Assembly (NCBI GenBank): GCA_023213315.1
Contig: JAKCPI010006109.1
Coordinates: 62,001 to 126,000, forward strand
Source of the DNA: Euborellia annulipes
Taxonomy: Eukaryota; Arthropoda; Insecta; Dermaptera; Anisolabididae
Direction: 5' to 3'
DNA: 64,000 bases
Shown here piece by piece: positions 1 to 9,700 of the stretch (positions within the stretch are counted from its first letter, which is position 1; each line of letters starts with the position of its first letter). The notes under the pieces are model-generated. The model worked only from the letters and a program-made list of their open reading frames with translations, was not told the DNA's origin and did not search any database. Both the position numbers and the translations under genes were made by a program.

Positions 1-34
1 GGAAATACTTTTCATCCGAATTTTTTCACAGCAG
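1..34 (+). CDS. possible 3' end of a coding exon (partial)
   Basis: The first 34 bases run into CAG|GTGAGC, a near-consensus 5' splice site at 34/35. All three plus frames are open over this short piece, so the coding phase cannot be fixed. If the exon leaves two bases over, it would be phase-compatible with the exon candidate at 46314. That would make the intervening 46 kb one intron, but this is only a consistency argument. The sequence could equally be non-coding with a chance GTGAGC. Confidence 0.2.
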
Positions 35-720
35 GTGAGCTCGTCTTCGGGAAAAAGACCTGAGAAGCTGAGGCCTGACTGCCGCCCTCAGGGCTCGAAC
101 CATCCGTTCTAATCACGCTTGGAAATTCTTCAATTTACCATAAAAACCAGTTCGGAGGTCATTTTATATCATGGCGCCGTGTCCATGGCAAAGAAAGATC
201 TAGTCGAATGAAACATAAAGAATGCTCAAGGGGAAAATGAGTTTAGTTTGCATCTCAAGCCGTCTACCCGATATCAGCTTTCGTCTCAACAGACCTTCCC
301 ATTACAGAATGGATGATGGAATTTGAAACGATATTGCATGTTACAGACATGAAATGATGGCATTTTAAAATTCAACGTTTCGATGAAGTCGTTGCCTAGT
401 TTTCAAACAAAAATTGAAAATTCTGGAATTGATTTGTCAATATTGTTTTTTTCTTGTTTGGACACATTTGTCGTTCTATTATAGGCATATTCCTTGCCCT
501 AAATAGTTTCCGTATTTGTACTCAACTATGAAAACCTTGATTATTTTGTCATTCTCTAGTTTTGTTGATAATAATTTTTTTCGTAGCGTGAAAATATATA
601 TATACATATTGTCCAAATGACCCATTCAACAGGTCCTATATATTTTTTTGGGAAAGGGGAGAGGGAGCAATAAATAAATAAATTATATTCAGTTGACATA
701 TTATGTTAAGCGTTTTTTTT
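35..720. other. no gene seen; single-copy-looking sequence
   Basis: The first 300 bases have moderate GC and no similarity to the repeat families of this window. They contain GGCGCC and two nearby CCATGG palindromes around 174-190. The rest is AT-rich with no convincing frame. Confidence 0.4.
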
Positions 721-1082
721 AAGCTCAAATGAAAAATAAAGAGCATCTAAAAAATAGTTGATTTATGATTTTTAATCAAAATCGTTGGAGCGAATTTTGA
801 GAAAATCGAAAAATACTGAAAAAGTACATCAGTAAAGTACTAGTACTTTTTGGCTGATTTTGTTCAAAAGCTTATTTTCACCCCTTGGGGGGTGGTTAAC
901 TCAAATATTAAATTTCAACCTCTTAGCTCTCTTCGTTCCTGAGATATTTTGTTCACAGACAGACATACCATGCGGGACTCAGGGAACTCAAAATGTGTAT
1001 ATCCATCAAAATTTCGACATCAAATTTTTGACATGATCGCAATACTTTCTCTCTATATATTTCATATATTGGATAAGAGAAA
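721..1082 (-). repeat. dispersed family A, truncated copy
   Basis: Antisense copy of the main repeat. It holds the AAAGTACTAGTACTTT-type core near 834-850, the block matching the A consensus from the GAGCATCTAAAAAAT segment, and the terminal AGAGAAAGTATTG segment (antisense) near 1040-1080. The end carrying the TCTGGTGTGAC hairpin is missing. Position 1083-1514 is AT-rich with no gene seen. Confidence 0.8.
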
Positions 1083-2050
1083 CTAATAAAATAAAAAAAA
1101 AGCAGAAAATTCTTCTAGTTGATGTTTCCGTCTTTGATTGACAATCCCCTCAGAAATTGGATACTTATGAGAATACTAAATCATGTACTACTCTATTTTA
1201 TACATAATCAAATAATATTTATTTCCTCGGATTTATTTTGCTAAAACAAACTTCTCTTTTGTTATAAAAAAAAAATTTAAAGAGTGGCCAAGTAAAAAAG
1301 GTTGTATTGAACAAAAAAAAAAAATTTATGAAGAATTTTATTTATTTATTCAAAATATTTAACAGGCATACGCCCTGAGAATTCTCATAACTATTTTCAA
1401 GTCCTATGGAGAGTGTCGCCTATCCATTTCCAGGGAGAAAATCTAAATATTTCCCTTTTTACTCGAGATCCGAGGGGCCCGTGCCCTCTTAAGGACAATC
1501 ATTTTATTTAAAAAATCTGGTGTGATTGTCGCACAGCACACAATCTTACTTTTGAAAATTTAAAGTTGTGTTCTGTGCTTGTTGCACTACATTTTTTGTG
1601 TAAACATATATTTAGTTTCCGCCGATATATTAAATTTAAAGATATAAATAAAATTTATAAAAATAGGAATATATTTTGTTATCATGGCTGCCATTTTTCC
1701 TATCTTTCCTATGAAGTACAAGAGTAGAGTGTGCTTCAAACAATTTTGACGTCAAAATGTGAATATACATTTTAAAGAGCATCTAAAAAATATTTGATTT
1801 ATGAGTTTCAATCAAAAATCCTTAGAGCGAATTTTGAGAAAATCGAAAAAAAACTAAAAAAGTACATAAATAAAATATTAGTACTTTTTAACTGATTTCG
1901 TTCAAAAACTTTCTGTTATGTGCTAGGAGAGTATCTAATTTTAATTAATTTTAAACTGGTAACCGTTGGCTCTAGTTGAAACATTATGCTTTAATAGGAG
2001 AATTAATTCACAAGGTTTTCTGTTTCAATAATATATTAATTTGATATTAA

Positions 2051-2092
2051 CACTTTATACGTATTTCGACACCATGTGTATCTTCAGAAGCG
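2051..2092 (-). ncRNA. degenerate hammerhead motif, left arm of B
   Basis: This is the mirror partner of the motif at 2114. On the minus strand it has the same stem I, CTGAAGA, GAAA and stem III. Stem II has lost its first G, leaving TACAC-ATG-GTGTC with a T-C mismatch beside the core. It is probably weakened. Confidence 0.5.
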
Positions 2093-2113
2093 AATTACAT
2101 ACAGTATGTAATT

Positions 2114-2158
2114 CGCTTCTGAAGATGACACATATGATGTTGAAATACGTATAAAGTG
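2114..2158 (+). ncRNA. hammerhead ribozyme motif (type I, short stem III), right arm of B
   Basis: Stem I CGCTT/AAGTG (2114-2118 with 2154-2158, one G-U pair) encloses the core CTGAAGA (2119-2125) and one extra T. Stem II is GACA/TGTT with one wobble. GAAA lies at 2142-2145, stem III is a loopless self-complementary ATACGTAT, and the predicted cleavage site is after A2153. All invariant hammerhead core bases are present apart from the extra U before stem II. Loopless stem III hammerheads in Penelope-like elements are known to favour dimeric folding. Activity is inferred, not shown. Confidence 0.7.
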
Positions 2159-2427
2159 TTAATATTAAATTAATATATTATTGAAACAGAAAACCTTGTC
2201 AATTTAATTCTCCTATTAAATCTAATTTAAATATGAAATTTCAACCTCTTAGCTCTTTTCTTTCCTGAGATATTTCGTTCACACAGACAGATTATTTTGC
2301 GGGATCCACTTTTTTGAACTGTATTTCCGTCAAAATTTCGACATCCAATTTTCGACATGAATCCAATACTTTATACATATATCATATTATATTAATGAAA
2401 TTTATATAGGCAAGAGAAAATAAAAAT

Positions 2428-3177
2428 TCTTAAATTTAAATATATTTCTTTTTATACTACTTTTATTTATGGTTTGCATTTTCTGAAACGAACATTTTAA
2501 AAATGACCACATATATAGGCCTATATATACATTTGAAAAATTTCGGCCCCCTTTCCCTATATTCGCTTCTGCAATAATGTACAGATTTTCAGTAAGACGA
2601 ATGCTAGGTAAATCAAGTAGTCTCTAGTTTTATTGTTTTGAATTTATCAGTTTTCTATTTTTCCATATTTAATACGTTAAAAAAAAAAATTAAAATAAAA
2701 AATTTGTATTAATTGATGCAAACATTGGCCCACCAAGGTCCAACTTGCTCAACAAGATACTCGGCAATTTATATGTTGACGAGTATCTTGAATGATGAAA
2801 GTACCCACACGTGGTATAAGTTGATCTTCGACTTGTCTACATCAGAGGCTGCGCTGACAATGGACCAAACCATCTTATCATCCAAATTTATATTTGAGTA
2901 TTATACAAAATTTCAATCGGTAATCGATTGGAAGGAAATATCATATTTTTTTTCGAAATTGTTGAAACTAAATAAATTATTAAAAATATTTTTGATATTT
3001 GATTCTCTTATTATTAGGTAAAATTATTTAATTACACTAAGTGATGTTTCATTATATTTATTGGTATTAAATGATTTTGATTCGTTTTTTAATGTCTCAA
3101 CTAGAGATATTATTATTATTAAAAAATTATCAAAAAGGTATTTTTGGTTAAAATAATTAATCTAATCATCATATATG
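2428..3177. other. no confirmed gene; small hairpin and weak open frames
   Basis: The stretch 2713-3021 is open for 102 codons on the plus strand, but a minus frame is also open across much of it and neither product is recognised. An inverted repeat CAAGATACTCG...CGAGTATCTTG lies at about 2750-2791. I treat the frame as unproven because overlapping open frames occur on both strands and the 3' half is very AT-rich. Confidence 0.35.
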
Positions 3178-3362
3178 ATATATCGATTTTCTCAAAATTC
3201 GCTCTTGAACTATTTTGATTAGAATTCATAAATCAGTTATTTTTTAGATGCTCTTTAAAATGTATATTCTTATTTTGCCCTAAAAATTGTTTGAAGTATA
3301 CTTTACTCTTGAATTTCCTAGAAAAGAATAGCAGACGCGTGCTACCAGTCACACCAGAATGA
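3178..3362 (+). repeat. dispersed family A fragment, right end
   Basis: It starts inside the A core (ATCGATTTTCTCAAAATTCG) and runs through the GATGCTCTTTAAAATGTATATTC block. It then jumps across an internal deletion to the terminal CAGTCACACCAGA. Confidence 0.7.
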
Positions 3363-3489
3363 AAAATGATTTTTCTTTAAATTCTCCATATGAAATTATT
3401 TTATGAAAATTTATATTCTTTCTAATTGAAATAATTTGGATCGTTGCCAATTATCAATTAATATAGGATTTCGTCTCCACCCCCACTCT

Positions 3490-4085
3490 CGGAAGCTGTA
3501 GCCCAGGTGATTGGCCAATCGTTCTCTAACCTGAGCTTGGGCTCGAGTCTATGTACTTGTCAATGAGAAATCTACTCCATATATTCAATAGCAAGGTCAA
3601 AGAGAGTTCAGTAGAGGGGGAGATGTGATAAGTGAAGCACCTTCTGTGTTAAAAATTTCATCCCTCATTTGGAACATGGCGTCGCGTGGGGAGGACGCTT
3701 CTAAGCTGGGCTCCTGCAAAAATTCGCGTTTCTCCTAAACTTGAACGACTTTTAAGGTAAATTTCATCTCTCTACGTACATTAATACTTGGTTTATTATT
3801 TTAAATATTAGAAATATAAATGCCTCCTCAAAAAATTATTATTTAGTGATTTTTTCATATGAGTCAGTGTGGGAATATAATAAAATATTTTTGTGGTCTG
3901 AAGCTTGTTTCTAGGCGATAAATGCATTTATTTTATTAATTTGATAAAATATAAAATATTTAAAGACAAATAAAAGTAATTGATTTGGCTCTCTCTGCTT
4001 AACTCTCTTGCAAGGCTCCGTATCCAAGTCAGGACAAGTTTGTTGGATGGGTTAATTAATACAATAGGTACACGTAGCATAGCTT
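3490..4085 (+). repeat. dispersed module F, copy 1 (promoter/first-exon-like)
   Basis: This stretch is alignable with 55960-56720. Shared marks in order are a CCAAT-type box (ATTGGCCAATC here), GAGTCTAT.TGTA, ATGGCGTCGC, the block TTCTCCTAAACTT, a donor-like GGTAAATTTCATC, and about 250 bp further on AAGTTTGTTGGATGGGTT. The order of CCAAT box, ATG and a GT donor resembles a promoter plus first exon. The frame from ATGGCG is not open in both copies, so coding is unproven. It may be the 5' end of an unidentified transposon. Confidence 0.5.
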
Positions 4086-4530
4086 TGTATATGAATAAAA
4101 ACAAGAGTAGCCCTATAGGCTAATTCACTAAAGCAGAGAAATATTCTTGCAGTTTATAGGCCTATCTATTTATTTTTTTTTTTATTAAATTTTTTTCATT
4201 GTTGTTTCTCGTATTTTTTCATTTAAAAGAAAAGATTTATATGCAGTGGTGGATGACATCCAATTTTTATAAGTTCAAAATATAGTCTCTCAATGGGACA
4301 AATTAGTTAAAAAAGACTAGCTGCGCTGCACACTTTGAGGCCACACTTTGGTTATTCAAATAGGAACCTCACATTCAATACCAAGCACGGGCCCGCGTGT
4401 GGCGGCCTCTTGCTTAATCAGTGCCTCAATATTCACTTCAGTTTTTATTTTTTCTTATACAAAAAAATTCAGCCTCGAAATTTTGATAATTATCGTTCTC
4501 TCTGAGCTTAATATTTGCTATTATTTATGA
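4086..4530. other. no gene seen
   Basis: AT-rich sequence with a moderately GC-rich stretch at 4320-4440. A 60-codon frame there shows no recognisable features. Confidence 0.4.
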
Positions 4531-4740
4531 AAAATTAAAAACACTATGTCATAAGTTTCAATGATTTAATAAAAATTAACATTTTTAACAATCTTGTGTC
4601 ATCTTCAGAAATGATTTTACAAAGTGTTGAAAATGTTAAGTTTTAAACTTATGACCTAGTGCTTTAATTGCTCTTAAATACATTATGTTTCAACTAGGCT
4701 ACTGTTGGTTGATAGTTTAAATCTAATTGAAATGTGGGTG
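4531..4740. mobile_element. family B palindromic remnant, decayed
   Basis: Inverted arms lie around 4531-4560 and 4644-4673 (ACTATGTCATAAGTTT against AAACTTATGACCTAGT). A decayed hammerhead half on the minus strand near 4599-4612 keeps CTGAAGATGACAC but has lost GAAA. The outer block at 4689-4735 resembles the outer block of the B copy at 1953. Confidence 0.55.
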
Positions 4741-6087
4741 TATTTGTGAACGCGATAGCTTAAAAATTTAAGGGATTAGAATTTTGCTAAAATAAATATC
4801 AGAATAAAATTCTGAGAGAAGTTGCTGTTGATATTCCAATTAGAAAATACAGGAGCAGCAAATATTAAAATAATTATTAAATCATTTTCGAGATATATAC
4901 CATCCTAATCTAGCTCATTAATTTTTCAAGTAAATCCGTCAACGCAAAGTGCTATTTTATTATTTAGAACATAAAATCTAAAATAAATATTAAAAAATTT
5001 GATAATTATTTTCTTTGACACAACTATTATATTATGACTAAACAAAAGAGTATGTCCTATTTATTTTGAGACAGGTAGTAAATATTTTTTTGAAAAACAT
5101 ATATATTAACATGTTTATGATATAGAAAGTGAAAAGACCCCTGACTGGGCATGTCGGGGAAGAGGGGCACCCGGAATTATAAAAAAAGAGGTGTGGTCGC
5201 CATGTCCTTCTTAAAACCTAAAAAAAAAAAAAAAGCATTCAAGAACATACCTAGCATTTTTTAAATTATTTCACCTAAGTGATGGTATTTTGAAGTATTT
5301 AATTTAATAAATACTATAATAGAAAAATTATTTTACAATTTTGATATTATCTCATTTCTAAGGTTTCTCGTTTTTTTTTCCTTTTACTTTTTTGTACCTT
5401 AATTTTATAAATAATAATATTATTCAAATTGAGAGTTTTAAATTTAAATTGGAAATATTTAATTGTTAATATCTATGAAACAAAAACTCTCCTCTTCCCT
5501 TTGCCTTTAGGGGACAATTTTAAAGAAAATAGTCGAGGAATTTAGGGTATTTTAAAATTGTTCAAAGGATAACCCGCCTAGAAATATTTAAACCAATTAC
5601 TTATTTAATATTTATCGATATATTAACCATACAAAATAAATATAGGTTGCCTCTAAATATATTCTAATACGTTTACTATGCGCGGCTAGAGCATGAAAAT
5701 CCCGAAATAAGTCACGTCTTATCTTAAAAAGTATTTTTTTTTTATTCATTCGATATAATTTTTATTTTTCATAATTTGATGTAATTTAATTTACATAACT
5801 TTTTAATTATTATCAAGACAAGAAAATAAACAAAATTTATTAATTAATTAATTTTTTTGTTAATTTTATAACAATTTCATTATTTAATTGATTATAATCT
5901 ATAAGAATAATTTTCTAATTAGCTTCCAGTGTTTTATCTATGGGAATTTAAATAATTAATTACTTCCTTCCTAAAAATAATTTTTGTATTAATATAAAAC
6001 TACAAGAACCCTTTTTTTTTGATGGAATATTTTATTTAAAAATTTCAAAGAGAATTTTAATTCAGTCAATTTTATCATAAAAATTTA
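4741..6087. other. no gene seen; AT-rich
   Basis: AT-rich sequence with poly-A and poly-T runs. A short GC-richer patch (5130-5200, GGGGAAGAGGGGCACCCGG) may be a trace of a C-type element. No frame, hairpin or repeat-family match is convincing. Confidence 0.4.
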
Positions 6088-6992
6088 CAGGGGTTGGACA
6101 AAATAATAGCAACACCGGACATTAGACAATATTTATATATTAATAATGTTGAGCTACCATTTGCTTGTAGAAATTTTTACAGGTCATTCGGGCGTACTCT
6201 AGGATGTCTATTTTAAGTTTTGAACCTCGTGGTCCCTGTGCTAACTTGGGGGCAGGGGTGCAAAAACTTCAAAATCTTTGGACCTTTTTCAGTTTTTTGC
6301 TTATATCTCGTAAACTAAGCATATTTTGTGAACCATAGTATTATAGAAAGTTGTAGAGTGGTTGTAGAGCTAAAATTTTGTTGATAAAACGAATGTGTAT
6401 ACTCAATATTACCCGAGATACGGCCGATCAAAGTTTCTATTTTTTACATTTCGAGAAATTTTGGACTTTTTTTCAGTTTTTTGCTTATATCTCGTAAACT
6501 AAATATATTTTGTGAACCATAGTACAATACAAAATTGTAGAGTATTAAATTTGCTAAAATTTGGTTAATAAATCGAATTTGCAAACCCAATATTAACGGC
6601 CGAACGAATTTTCTATTTGTTTTACATCTCGAGAAACTTTGTCTAAATTTGCTCGGCCTTATCTCGGTTAATATTGGATCTACAATTTCATTTTATCAAC
6701 CAAATTTTAGCGAATTTAATGCCCTACAACTTTGTATGGTACTATGGTGTTCAAAATATGCTTAGCTTACGAGATAGAAAGCAAAATAAAAACTGAAAAA
6801 TGCCTTAAAATTTTGAGGTTTTTGTCCCCCTCCTCCCCTCTAAAGTTAGTACAAGTTCCTCGAGGTCGAAAACAGGATATAGATCCTAGAGTACCCCAAT
6901 TAACTTGTAAAAATTTCTACAAGCTCAACACATTATTAATAAATAAATATTGTCTTTATGCCCGGTGTTCATATTATTTTGTCTATCCCCTG
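6088..6992. mobile_element. non-autonomous Tc1/mariner-type element, 905 bp
   Basis: Terminal inverted repeats begin CAGGGGTTGGACAAAATAAT and end with the complement ...TTTTGTCTATCCCCTG. Each side is flanked by TA (6086-6087 and 6993-6994), the target duplication of Tc1/mariner elements. Inside, a block of about 190 bp (GCTTATATCTCGTAAACTAA onward) is repeated in tandem and then reappears inverted near 6650-6790. The interior is therefore itself repetitive and folded. No transposase remains; the 90-codon frame at 6732 lies inside the inverted block and is a chance frame. Confidence 0.75.
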
Positions 6993-7028
6993 TATATATT
7001 TTGATAAATTTTCTAAATTATTATCAAT

Positions 7029-7185
7029 TCCAAAGCCGTAGCTTGGGAGTCCAAAGCCCTCCTTATAATAAAGATTGAGACTCAAATTTTAAATACTGTT
7101 AAAAATTATAAAATTATACTTAGGAGGGGGTTACCCCTCGGATCATTCGAATCCCCTCCCCCCGAAAAAATAGTAATAGTAGTAC
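7029..7185 (+). repeat. dispersed family C copy (hAT-like, decayed)
   Basis: It starts CAAAGCCGTAGCTTGGGAG. It contains TTAAATACTGTTAAAAATTA and ends in GGATCATTCGAATCCCCTCC followed by CCCGAAAAAAT. Copies or parts are at 33537, 45806 and 11328-11658. The ends near GCCGTAGCTAGGG resemble hAT ends, but no clean 8-bp duplication is visible. Confidence 0.5.
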
Positions 7186-8070
7186 CAAGATCAATTTATA
7201 ATTTATAATTTTCTATTCATTTACTTTTCTTTATTTATATTGTAATATTTTAAAAATTTAATTTATTTTGATAAAAATAGAAAACTTTCTCTTAAATATT
7301 GATTATTTCTTTCCTGATTTTATTAAACATTTAAATATCAATCGATTTAATTAGCAAAGCAGATCGATTTTTTGATTCGAATTAAATTTTTCTCTCTTCT
7401 TGAGTTATCTAAAAAATTAAGAGCTTCTGTTTCTATAAGGGAAGCCTCTAAAAGGAAAGAGAAACTCGTTGCCAAAGAGAAAGATGAAAAAAGGGTGAGC
7501 TCGGAAAAAAATTTTTGCTTTTCAAGGCCAACTTAATTTTCAGGTGATCTAATAGGCCCATCTCTATAAATTAAAAAATTACAGGCTAGCTTCTGGATTT
7601 AAGATATAAAGAGTTAAATTATTTTTTTTTTTTAACTATGTTTACATTCTAAGTAAATAATAAATGAGAGTATAAGAGCAAATTGGTATATATTTAAACC
7701 CAATTAATCTTTAGAAATGATATATTTATTTTTTAGGTCGCTTTTTTTGATTTTTTTTTTTTCTATATCTCATTATTCATCGCTTATTTATACATTCACA
7801 TTTTATAATTATATTATTTGACAATTAAGTTGGGTTAAAAATTGGAAATAACTTTCGACTCATCGAATTAAAATTATAGAGTTGGGTATTTTATAATTTA
7901 TGAGATTCCAACAAGGGAGTTTAATAGTTTAATATATTTAAAGTGTCAGACGATATAAATTATAAAATTATATATAGGTTTTAGTTTTTTGACAGTAAAT
8001 CGTCAAATGCCAAAAACGAAATATCGTTTTTCATTAACTAAAACAACTTAGTTTTTTTTTTTTTTTTTTT
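7186..8070. other. no gene seen; AT-rich
   Basis: AT-rich sequence with long T runs (7620-7632 and 8050-8070). No open frame or repeat-family match of note. Confidence 0.4.
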
Positions 8071-8683
8071 TAAATAAAAAAATCTGGTGTGACTGGTCAC
8101 ACAACTTTCTCTTAATTGTTTATAAGCAAAATGAGAATATACATTGTAAAAAATAATTGATTTATGAATTTTAATCAAAATCTTAAGAACGAATTTTGAG
8201 AAAATCGGAAAAAAATTGAAAAAGTACATCAGTAAAGTACTAGTACTCTTTGGTCGATTTTATTTAAAAAGAATTCACCGTTTGCACTAGTTGAAACATT
8301 CTTAAATTTAATTTAATTATCATCTAATTATAGATAAATAAATAACACAAGGTTAATTTTCAAGATTTTATTTTAACTAATGCACATTTCCAAGTTAATA
8401 CGTCTTCAATGAAATCATCTAAAATAAAATCCTTTTGAAACTTAACCTTGTGCTATTTATCTATCTATAATTAAATGATAATTTAATTAAATTTATTTAA
8501 AATCTTATTTTCGCGCCTCACTTAAATATAATATTTCACTCTCGTAGCTCATTTCCTTTATTTTGAACACACACATTTTGCGGAACCCACTCAAAACGTG
8601 TATTTCCATCAAAATCTCGAATTTTTGACATTAATGCAATACTTTCTCTCTATATTTTAACACTTAAAGGTAAGAGAATGTAA
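8071..8683 (-). repeat. dispersed family A copy interrupted by a family B element
   Basis: An antisense A copy begins with AATCTGGTGTGACTGG (8080). The core AAAGTACTAGTACT is at about 8236. The copy breaks at about 8267, resumes at about 8500 with TCTTATTTTCGCGCC and ACTTAAATATAATATTTCAC, and ends at the AATACTTTCTCTCTA segment (8637-8683). Confidence 0.8.
8268..8500. mobile_element. family B element nested in A
   Basis: Inverted arms are built on AAATAACACAAGGTTAA...(8341) and TTAACCTTGTGCTATTTAT (8440). The outer block GCACTAGTTGAAACATTC is shared with other B copies. The word TTATTTAAAA stands on both sides (about 8254 and 8487) while the A consensus needs it once, so it is a probable 10-bp target duplication. 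The hammerhead region in the centre is decayed. Confidence 0.65.
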
Positions 8684-9455
8684 AAAAAAAGTAAATTATA
8701 TGTTTAAACAATTTACTAACTGATTATTATAAATAACTAGTGGATCTCGCACCAATTTTTGTTAATCATCTTAGCCTTTAGATTGCCAAATACACCGTTA
8801 AAATAAATTATATCGGAATCTTGGCGACTCCAAAAACGACTGTATTATCTATTAAATAATTATATCTTTCGAGATAGCATTTAATTGAATTATTAGTACA
8901 GTGGATGATCGGTTAATTAATGAACATAATCCGTTCGTTACCCGAATTATTAGTTAATCGATTTGGCAGATTCTTATACATCCTCACTTTTATTATTGTG
9001 ATAGCTGAACATAAAACTAAAAATCTTCGTTTAACTTAATTTTTGTCGTCTTTTTTTTATTTAGGCAATCAATTTAATCGTTTTTTTTTTTTAATTTTAA
9101 AATACAATAGATCAAATTAAAAAATGTATATTTCTCTAATTTTTTAAAAGTATTTGCAATTGTGTTGTGTTATGTGTCTTTTTTTTTTTTTGTTTATTAA
9201 ATATCTCTAATTTCACAAGTTCATTTGTTTTTGTATTTTAGTCGTTCCCATTATAATGACAGCCTATGTATGTTTTTTTTTTAATAATATTCTTTTAAAG
9301 TTGAAAAAAGAAATTTTAAATTAATAGTTTCGTATTTTACCTTTCTAAAAAAAAAGTTAAAAAAAAAAGTTTAAATCAAAAAAATTAAGTTTGAATAGCA
9401 AGGCTCTCGACGGCCCTGGAAATAATACTTCTCTTTTCTTTTCTTAAAAAAAAAA
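8684..9455. other. no gene seen; pogo-like end fragment at 8899
   Basis: TACAGTGGATGATCGGTTAA at 8897 with CCGAATTATTAGTTAATCGA downstream resembles one end of a pogo/Tigger-type element, as does 39943. No second end is seen. The remainder is AT-rich. Confidence 0.35.
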
Positions 9456-9700
9456 AGAAAATTTAATTTAATTAAATTATCATCTAATTATACGTAAATA
9501 AATAACAAGGTTAAGTTTCAAAGGTTTTATTTTAGTTTATGTTCATTTCGTTTGTGTCATAGCTCTGAAGATGACGTATTAACGTCGAAATGGGCATAAG
9601 CTAAAATAAAATTATTTTGAAACTTAACCTTGTGCTATTTATTTATCTATAATTAGATGATAATTTAATTATTAAGAATGTTTCAACTTGTCAAGGTAAA
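9456..9700. mobile_element. family B palindromic element with intact hammerhead
   Basis: Inverted arms lie at about 9466-9545 and 9600-9676 (TTAAATTATCATCTAATTAT against ATAATTAGATGATAATTTAA, and AACAAGGTTAAGTTTCAAA against its complement). The centre holds the hammerhead at 9560-9603. The outer block GAATGTTTCAACTTGTCAA (9677) is the complement of the CTAGTTGAAACATTC outer block at 8268, so this copy is in the opposite orientation. Being compact and arm-symmetric, it is the best-preserved B copy. Confidence 0.7.
9560..9603 (+). ncRNA. hammerhead ribozyme, complete type I motif
   Basis: Every helix is present. Stem I is TAGCT/AGCTA (9560-9564 with 9599-9603, five Watson-Crick pairs). The core CTGAAGA is at 9565-9571, followed by one extra T. 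Stem II is GACGT/ACGTC with loop ATTA (9573-9586). GAAA is at 9587-9590. Stem III is ATG/CAT closed by GG (9590-9597), and the predicted cleavage follows A9598. The invariant bases CUGANGA, GAAA and UH all fit, and only the U inserted before stem II is unusual. I infer self-cleavage from the fold alone. Confidence 0.8.

Larger units (their letters stand above)
1944..2228. mobile_element. family B palindromic element (Penelope-like remnant) nested in A
   Basis: Two long inverted arms (about 2013-2105 and 2106-2195) meet head to head at a TACAGTATG centre. Each arm carries a hammerhead-type core. The target word ATCTAATTT occurs just before the element (about 1934) and again at its right end (about 2218), and only one copy is expected in uninterrupted A. 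This suggests a target duplication of about 9 bp. The left outer piece contains CTCTAGTTGAAACAT, which recurs at other B copies. No reverse transcriptase frame is present, so this is at most a short non-coding derivative. Confidence 0.7.
1515..2427 (-). repeat. dispersed family A copy interrupted by a family B element
   Basis: The copy starts at the TCTGGTGTGA hairpin end (about 1517) and runs antisense to the A core at 1855-1890. It stops at about 1940 and resumes at 2229 with the expected next A segment (AAATTTCAACCTCTTAGCTC), ending near 2427. The gap is filled by the palindromic B element. This gives a clear order of insertion: B arrived after A. Confidence 0.85.

Noticed and set aside
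2713..3021. 102-codon plus-strand open frame
   Set aside because: A minus frame is open over the same part, the 3' half is low-complexity, and there are no splice sites or recognisable motifs.
6732..7004. 90-codon plus-strand frame
   Set aside because: It lies in the inverted repeats of the TA-flanked element and runs through its terminal repeat.
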